A DNA stretch of 64,000 bases from DASSFG01 sp035547915 (GTDB lineage Bacteria > Planctomycetota > Planctomycetia > Pirellulales > JAICIG01), in the NCBI GenBank assembly GCA_035547915.1, contig DASZTS010000043.1:4881-68880 (forward strand). The letters run 5' to 3'. The position numbers and the translations under genes are program-made. The notes under the pieces were generated by a model that was given only the letters and a program-made list of their open reading frames with translations, was not told the DNA's origin and did not search any database. Each line of letters opens with the position of its first letter. Position 1 is the first letter of the stretch. Below, in pieces: positions 59,206-64,000 of this stretch.

Positions 59206-59442
59206 TGGGCGATCTGGGAACCACTCCCCTAACTTAACGAGGAGTGTCGTCACGGGGGTTTGCGCGACCGCCTGCCGCGCGGCGGTGTAATTCACCACAC
59301 TAATCCCCATTGCCCCCCGCCGAGCGCAGGTTGCGTCGGGTGACCTTATTGGCCATACTGTCGCAATGCTGGCAATAGGCAGGCGGCCAGACGGTGTTTC
59401 GATACCGGTGCCCCGATACGCCCACTCTTTAGGAGCTATGTC

Positions 59443-60726
59443 ATGTCCAAGAGCGTCGCGAAGTTCCCCCGGCGCCGGTTTTTGAAAACAGCCCTCTCCG
59501 CCGGCGCCGCAGTCGCCGCGCCGACGATCATTCCCGGCTCGGCACTCGGGTTGAATGGGGTCGTCGCACCGAGCGAGCGCGTCGTCGTGGGCGGCATCGG
59601 CATCGGCAATCGCGGCACCTACGACCTGGGCTGTTTCTTGGAGCAGGCCGACGTGCAATTCGTCGCCGTCTGTGACATCAAGCAGGCGCGGCGCACGGCC
59701 ATCAAGAAGATGGTTGACGACCGCTACGGCACGCAGAGCTGCGACATGTATCGCGACTTCCGCGAGCTGCTCGACCGCAGCGATATCGATGCCGTGCTCA
59801 TCGCCACAGGGCCGAACTGGCACGCCACGGCCGCCATGAACGCCGCCAGGGCCGGCAAGGACATGTACTGCGAGAAGCCCTGCACCAAGAACATCGCCCA
59901 GAGCCTGTTGCTGGCCGACACCATGCGTCGCACCGGCCGGGTCTTCCAGGCCGGCACGCAGCGGCGCAACCTGCCGCACTTCGCCTTCGCCTGCGAACTG
60001 GCCCGCACCGGCAAGCTCGGCAAGATGAAGCGCGTCTACGCCCATCCGGCCGGCATGCAGGCCATGACGAGCGGTTGGCTGGGACCCGAGCCCGAGCCAG
60101 ACAAGGAAGTCATCGATTGGAACATGTACCTGGGACCGGCGGCCTGGCGACCGTTCAACGCCAAGCTGCTCGACGGCTTCAACTTCGAAAAGGGTGGCGG
60201 TCTGGTCGGCGGCGGCGTGCTCGAATGGGGCTCGCACTGCGTCGATCTCTGCCAATGGGCCGTCGGTGACATGCCGCCGCCCGTCGAATACAACGCGCCG
60301 AAGGACGGTCAGCTTGTGGCGAAATATGCCGACGGCACGGAGCTCGTGTTCCGCGAGACCGGCTGGATCCCGCTCGGTTCCTGCCCCGTGCGTTTCGAAG
60401 GCGAGACGGGCTGGGTGGAAGCGGGCGACAGCGGCAAGCTCGTGCTCAGCTCGCCCGAGTTGGCGGCCGGCCGCGAAGTCGCCGAGATCGGCGGTTATCC
60501 GGCGACCTTCCACGTCCGCGATTTCCTCGACTGCGTCAAGTCGCGCAGCATGCCCAAGGGGAACGCCGACGCGGCCTGCAACGCGCACATCGCCTGTCAC
60601 GCGGCGAACATCGCGCTCTACCTCAATCGCCAGGTGAAGTACGACGTCAAGAAGCACGAATTCGTCGGAGACGAACAGGCCAACCGCCTGCGGTCGGAAG
60701 CACTGCGCGAACCGTGGAGGTTGTAG
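59443..60726 (+). CDS. Tat-exported Gfo/Idh/MocA-family oxidoreductase
   Basis: A 427-residue NAD(P)-dependent oxidoreductase. Twin-arginine signal: RRRFLKTALSAGAAVAAPTI. NAD-binding VVVGGIGIGNRGTYDLGC, then VAVCDI, the EKPCTKNIAQS segment (Lys of the EKP motif) and EWGSHCVDLCQWAV with the conserved His. Planctomycetes carry many such secreted paralogues, probably acting on sugars or inositols. 237 bases from the lipoprotein and followed by a HEAT-repeat gene on the same strand. Confidence 0.92.
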   Translation: MSKSVAKFPRRRFLKTALSAGAAVAAPTIIPGSALGLNGVVAPSERVVVGGIGIGNRGTYDLGCFLEQADVQFVAVCDIKQARRTAIKKMVDDRYGTQSCDMYRDFRELLDRSDIDAVLIATGPNWHATAAMNAARAGKDMYCEKPCTKNIAQSLLLADTMRRTGRVFQAGTQRRNLPHFAFACELARTGKLGKMKRVYAHPAGMQAMTSGWLGPEPEPDKEVIDWNMYLGPAAWRPFNAKLLDGFNFEKGGGLVGGGVLEWGSHCVDLCQWAVGDMPPPVEYNAPKDGQLVAKYADGTELVFRETGWIPLGSCPVRFEGETGWVEAGDSGKLVLSSPELAAGREVAEIGGYPATFHVRDFLDCVKSRSMPKGNADAACNAHIACHAANIALYLNRQVKYDVKKHEFVGDEQANRLRSEALREPWRL

Positions 60727-60856
60727 AAGACGAGATCGTGCGACAACGGTCTCGCGGCAGCCGCCGCGGAACGACCTCCCGACGGTTGGCCGACTGGTTC
60801 CAAATTCTCGTTCCTCCTTGCTCCTTTCGTTGCCCGATCATTCTGGACTGACACGC

Positions 60857-63004
60857 ATGCTCATCACGCGATACGCCCGCCTTTGCGTCGTTTGTGTTTC
60901 CGCCTGTTTGATGCTCGCCGCCGGTGCGGCCCGCGGGGCCGACAATAAGCCCTCGGCGGACAAGGAAAAGGAACTGCTCGCCCTGCTGCGTTCCGACGCG
61001 CCGAAGGCCGAGAAGGCCGTGGCCTGTAAGAATCTGGCCGTACACGGCTCGAGCGAGTCGGTGCCGGAGCTGGCGCGTCTGTTGGGCGACGAGCAACTCG
61101 CTTCGTGGGCTCGCATCCCGCTCGAGGCCATCCCCGGGCCGGCGGCCGATGAAGCCCTGCGCAAGGCGCTCGACGGGCTGAACGGTCAGCTCCTCGTCGG
61201 CGCGATCAATTCCATCGGCGTCCGCCGCGACGGCTATGCGGCCGACGCCCTCATCGCCCGTTTGCAGGACAAGGACACCGAGGTCGCGTCGGCCGCGGCC
61301 GTGGCATTGGGCCACATCGGCAGCGACGCCGCGGTGACCGCACTCAAGAAATCGCTGGCCGGCGGGCCGGTCAAGCTGCGTTCGTCGGTGGCGGAAGGGC
61401 TGGTACTGTGTGCCGAGCAGCGGATGAACGACGGCCGCACGCAACAAGCGGTGGAGATCTACGACCAGGTGCGCAAGGCCGAATTGCCCAAACAGCGTCA
61501 GCTCGAAGCGACGCGCGGCGCAATCCTGGCTCGCAAGCAAGAAGGAGTCGCCCTGCTGCTCGAGCAACTGCGTTCGCCCGACAAGGCGTTCTTCCAGCTC
61601 GCGTTGCAGACGGCGCGTGAGATGCCCGGCCGCAAGCTGGACGAGGCGCTCGTCGCCGAGTTGGACAACACCGCGCCCCCGCGGGCCGCGCTCGTCATCC
61701 TGGCCCTTGCCGATCGCAAGGACTCGGCCGCCCTGCCGGCCGTGCTCGACGCCGCAGCGAAGGGTCCGAAGGATGTGCGCCTGGCGGCCATCAACGCCAT
61801 CGCGCGGGTGGGCGATGCCTCGTGCGTGACGCCCCTGCTGGCGATCGCCATCGAGAACGATCCCGAGCTGACACGAGCCGCCAAGACGGCGCTGTCCGAT
61901 CTGCCGGGCGACAACGTCAATCAGGAGATCATCGGCCGGCTGACGAAGGCCGACGCCAAGGCGTATCCCGTGTTGATCGAGGTCGTCGGTGAACGGCGCA
62001 TCGCCGCGGTGCCGGCTCTCGTCAAGGCGCTCGACAGCTCCGAGAAGGAAGTCCGCACTTCGGCCCTGGCGGCGCTCGGCGCCACCGTGGGGCCGCAGGA
62101 CCTCAAGGTGCTGGTCGCGCAGGTGGTCTCACCCAAACATTCCGACGACGCGACCGCGGCCCAGCAGGCCTTGAAGACGGCTGCGGTCCGCATGCCGGAT
62201 CGCGAAGTGTGCGCGGCCGAGATCGCGGCGGCCCTCGATGGTGCGTCTTCGGCGACCAAGGGCGTGCTCCTCGACACGCTGGCCGCCGTCGGTGGAACGA
62301 AGGCACTCGCGGCCGTGGGCGCCGCGGCCAAGAGCTCGGATTCCGAATTACAGGACATCGGCAGCCGTTTGTTGGGCGAATGGATGACGATCGACGCGGC
62401 TCCCGTGCTGCTCGATCTGACGAAGACCGCGCCCGGCGACAAGTATCAGGCTCGTGCGTTGCGAGGCTATGTGCGCATCGCCCGCCAGTTCGTCATGCCC
62501 GACGCGGATCGCATCGAGATGTGCAACCGCTTCTTGGGCGCCTGTCGGCAGCCCGCCGAACAGAAGCTCGTGCTGGAAGTGCTCAAGCGATATCCCACGC
62601 AGGACACGCTCAAGTTGGCGGCCAAGCTGATGCAGACGCCCGAATTGAAGGAAGACGCCACGCAGGCCGCGCTGGTCATCGCCCAGAAGCTCGGCAACAA
62701 GGCGGAAGGCGTGCAGCAGCTCCTGTCGCAGGCCGGCTTGGGCAAAGTGAAGGTGGAGATCGTCAAGGCCGAGTACGGCGCCGGTGCGACGCAGAAGGAC
62801 GTGACCGAGGTGCTGCAGAAGCAGACCACGGACGTGCAATTGATCGCCCTGCCGAGCGACGATTACAACTCGGCGTTCGGTGGCGACCCCGTGCCGGGCA
62901 CCGTCAAGCAGTTGAAGGTGCAATACCGCATCAACGGCAACCCGGGCGAGGCGACGTTCGCCGAGAACGCGCTCATCATCCTGCCGATGCCCAAATCCAA
63001 ATAG
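60857..63004 (+). CDS. Secreted HEAT-repeat protein
   Basis: A 715-residue exported protein (signal MLITRYARLCVVCVSACLML, cleaved near AARGAD). It is built from many ~30-residue HEAT / PBS-lyase-type helical pairs: ELARLLGDEQLASWARIPLEAI, ALIARLQDKDTEVASAAAVALGHIGS, ALKKSLAGGPVKLRSSVAEGL. A scaffold for protein-protein contact; no enzyme motif. The C-terminal ~110 residues (VKVEIVKAEYGAGATQKDVTEVL...) are beta-rich and may be a separate domain. Probably co-transcribed with the upstream oxidoreductase. Confidence 0.85.
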   Translation: MLITRYARLCVVCVSACLMLAAGAARGADNKPSADKEKELLALLRSDAPKAEKAVACKNLAVHGSSESVPELARLLGDEQLASWARIPLEAIPGPAADEALRKALDGLNGQLLVGAINSIGVRRDGYAADALIARLQDKDTEVASAAAVALGHIGSDAAVTALKKSLAGGPVKLRSSVAEGLVLCAEQRMNDGRTQQAVEIYDQVRKAELPKQRQLEATRGAILARKQEGVALLLEQLRSPDKAFFQLALQTAREMPGRKLDEALVAELDNTAPPRAALVILALADRKDSAALPAVLDAAAKGPKDVRLAAINAIARVGDASCVTPLLAIAIENDPELTRAAKTALSDLPGDNVNQEIIGRLTKADAKAYPVLIEVVGERRIAAVPALVKALDSSEKEVRTSALAALGATVGPQDLKVLVAQVVSPKHSDDATAAQQALKTAAVRMPDREVCAAEIAAALDGASSATKGVLLDTLAAVGGTKALAAVGAAAKSSDSELQDIGSRLLGEWMTIDAAPVLLDLTKTAPGDKYQARALRGYVRIARQFVMPDADRIEMCNRFLGACRQPAEQKLVLEVLKRYPTQDTLKLAAKLMQTPELKEDATQAALVIAQKLGNKAEGVQQLLSQAGLGKVKVEIVKAEYGAGATQKDVTEVLQKQTTDVQLIALPSDDYNSAFGGDPVPGTVKQLKVQYRINGNPGEATFAENALIILPMPKSK

Positions 63005-63032
63005 GTCGAACGGCGCCGCCGGCGCGTGCTGC

Positions 63033-63569
63033 ATGACCACCTTCAAGCAACTGACCGACTTTCTCGTCTCGCTGGGCACCGACAAGGTGCCTCACACCAA
63101 CGAAATCTTCCTGGCCCACCTGATCGGCGTCTATCGCGATCTGGAAGCCTGGGGTTGCGACGAGGAGATCTGCCGGGCCGGCATGTTCCATTCGATCTAC
63201 GGCACCGAGCGATTCCAAAAGTTCTCGCTGCCGCTGACCCGTCGCGGCGAAGTGCGCGATCTGATCGGTCCGCGGGCGGAGCGTCTCGGGTATCTGAATT
63301 GCGCCATGGACCGCGCGTCGTTCGACCGTGCCACCTTCGGCGACGGCGAGACGTACCGTTTCGTCGATCGGCTGACGGGCGATGAGGTCGAATTGCCCCG
63401 CGCCGAGTTCGAAGATCTGTGCCGCGTCCACCTCTGCGACTGGCTGGAGCAGGTTCCCCGCTCCAAGGAATGGGACTATCGCCGCCCGGCCTATCGACGC
63501 ATGGCCGAGCGGCTCGGCGGCACCGCCCGAGAAGCCTACGATCGGGTCTACGCGCTCGAGGCCGTCTAG
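63033..63569 (+). CDS. DUF6817 / HD-like protein
   Basis: A 178-residue protein starting MTTFKQLTDFLVSLGTDKVP. HTNEIFLAHLIGVYRDLEAWG and AGMFHSIYGTERFQ carry the His/Asp-like spacing of an HD-type fold (DUF6817). A second conserved block, EFEDLCRVHLCDWLEQVPRS, follows. Enzymatic role unproven. 28 bases after the HEAT-repeat gene, same strand. Confidence 0.72.
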   Translation: MTTFKQLTDFLVSLGTDKVPHTNEIFLAHLIGVYRDLEAWGCDEEICRAGMFHSIYGTERFQKFSLPLTRRGEVRDLIGPRAERLGYLNCAMDRASFDRATFGDGETYRFVDRLTGDEVELPRAEFEDLCRVHLCDWLEQVPRSKEWDYRRPAYRRMAERLGGTAREAYDRVYALEAV

Positions 63570-63646
63570 CGCCTTTTCAGAATCAGGATCTCGGGTTCGT
63601 AGAGCGGTAGGTCGGGCGATGCTCCCCTAACACGCGGGCAACCAAC

Positions 63647-63713
63647 CCTAAAAGCCCGACAAGGCCGCGGCCGATTCTTGCCTGCGGCGTTCCGGCTGTC
63701 AGGTTGCTTTTAG
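63647..63713. repeat. Short derivative of the MITE-like repeat, copy 5
   Basis: CTAAAAGC at 63648-63655 and GCTTTTAG at 63705-63712 are exact inverted ends; the inside keeps CGGCCGATTCTTGCC and GCGTTCCGGCTGTC but is ~40 bases shorter than full copies. Confidence 0.6.
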
Positions 63714-64000
63714 AGCCGATCCGAAAACCTGCTGGCGAGTCGAATCGTTCCTGTCGCAACATCGGTTCTCGGATAGGCTTTTAGCCCGCATTTCTCACAG
63801 CGCGGGTCGGACATGGGCGGCCGGCCCCGGCCGCCCGCCGGGGTCGGCGGACAACGTGCCTATCCCATCCAGACACGGGGTGCGGTAGCGAATTCCTGAT
63901 GCTCTCGACCTGTCTCGCGGGGGGCTGCAATCGTGAATTCGCTGCCGAGGTGGCGGTCGGCGCGCACCGCGATCCTGGCGGCGACGAGTTGGGTGTGATG
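63714..64000. other. Window end, no gene seen
   Basis: A GC-rich inverted stretch (GGCCGGCCCCGGCCGCCCGCCGG near 63820) is present. No frame here has support; a gene may begin past the window end. Confidence 0.3.

Noticed and set aside
63770..63900. Further repeat copy near the window end (GGCTTTTAGCCC)
   Set aside because: Only a few bases match the repeat ends; no inner palindrome.

Overview
The window looks like a planctomycete chromosome (Pirellulales-type content). Supporting signs are a DUF1080/PDZ protein, a twin-arginine Gfo/Idh/MocA oxidoreductase, secreted HEAT-repeat and carboxypeptidase-regulatory-like proteins, the three-gene HlyD / HlyD / M50-peptidase set, and many tiny hypothetical proteins. 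Lineage is inferred from gene content only. No rRNA or tRNA gene was recognised; the one structured RNA is tmRNA.

Positions 1-22619 are an integrated island. It abuts the 3' end of ssrA (tmRNA, minus strand, 22620-22982), and a divergent tyrosine-recombinase-like gene (20614-22434) lies next to that junction with four copies of the decamer AATTGGCCAC between them. The far end of the island lies left of the window. The leftmost part (1-4660) is the most unusual stretch: seven short cassettes, mostly of unknown function, in either orientation, each closed by a box GGATACNNNCTA (8 copies, same strand, 6 of 8 exact) followed by a spacer that usually holds a hairpin and a YAAC-type end. One cassette is a compact XerC/D-like recombinase with a full catalytic set. 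This resembles an integron cassette array but does not fit canonical attC sites or IntI, so it may be an undescribed cassette system.

The rest of the island carries cargo: a zinc-ribbon membrane protein, a DUF1080/PDZ secreted protein, an XRE regulator, a minus-strand set with a BON-domain protein and two cold-shock proteins, then two very large hybrid histidine kinases with three stand-alone receivers, which together form a phosphorelay block (9.9-19.8 kb).

Positions 23-38.6 kb are chromosomal: a GH2 glycosidase, a secreted prenyltransferase-like repeat protein with a CXXCH motif, an MFS transporter, a tandem UspA protein, envelope and stress proteins, a regulatory-like multidomain protein and the arginine genes argB-argD-argF. 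The arg genes have a clear promoter, an intrinsic terminator in the leader and an arginine-rich upstream reading frame, which suggests attenuation.

Positions 39-50.6 kb hold two export modules: GAF-HlyD / HlyD / PqqD-M50-HlyD, then, after an HD-GYP response regulator on the other strand, an RND adaptor and pump. Positions 50.6-64 kb hold small enzymes and hypothetical proteins, a gene behind a strong promoter with twin palindromic operators, a TIR-like effector, a serpin, a small lipoprotein, a twin-arginine oxidoreductase, a HEAT-repeat protein and a DUF6817-like protein. A ~105-nt palindromic MITE-like repeat is scattered here (54.6-63.7 kb); one copy sits in frame in the serpin signal-peptide region and another supplies its stop codon.
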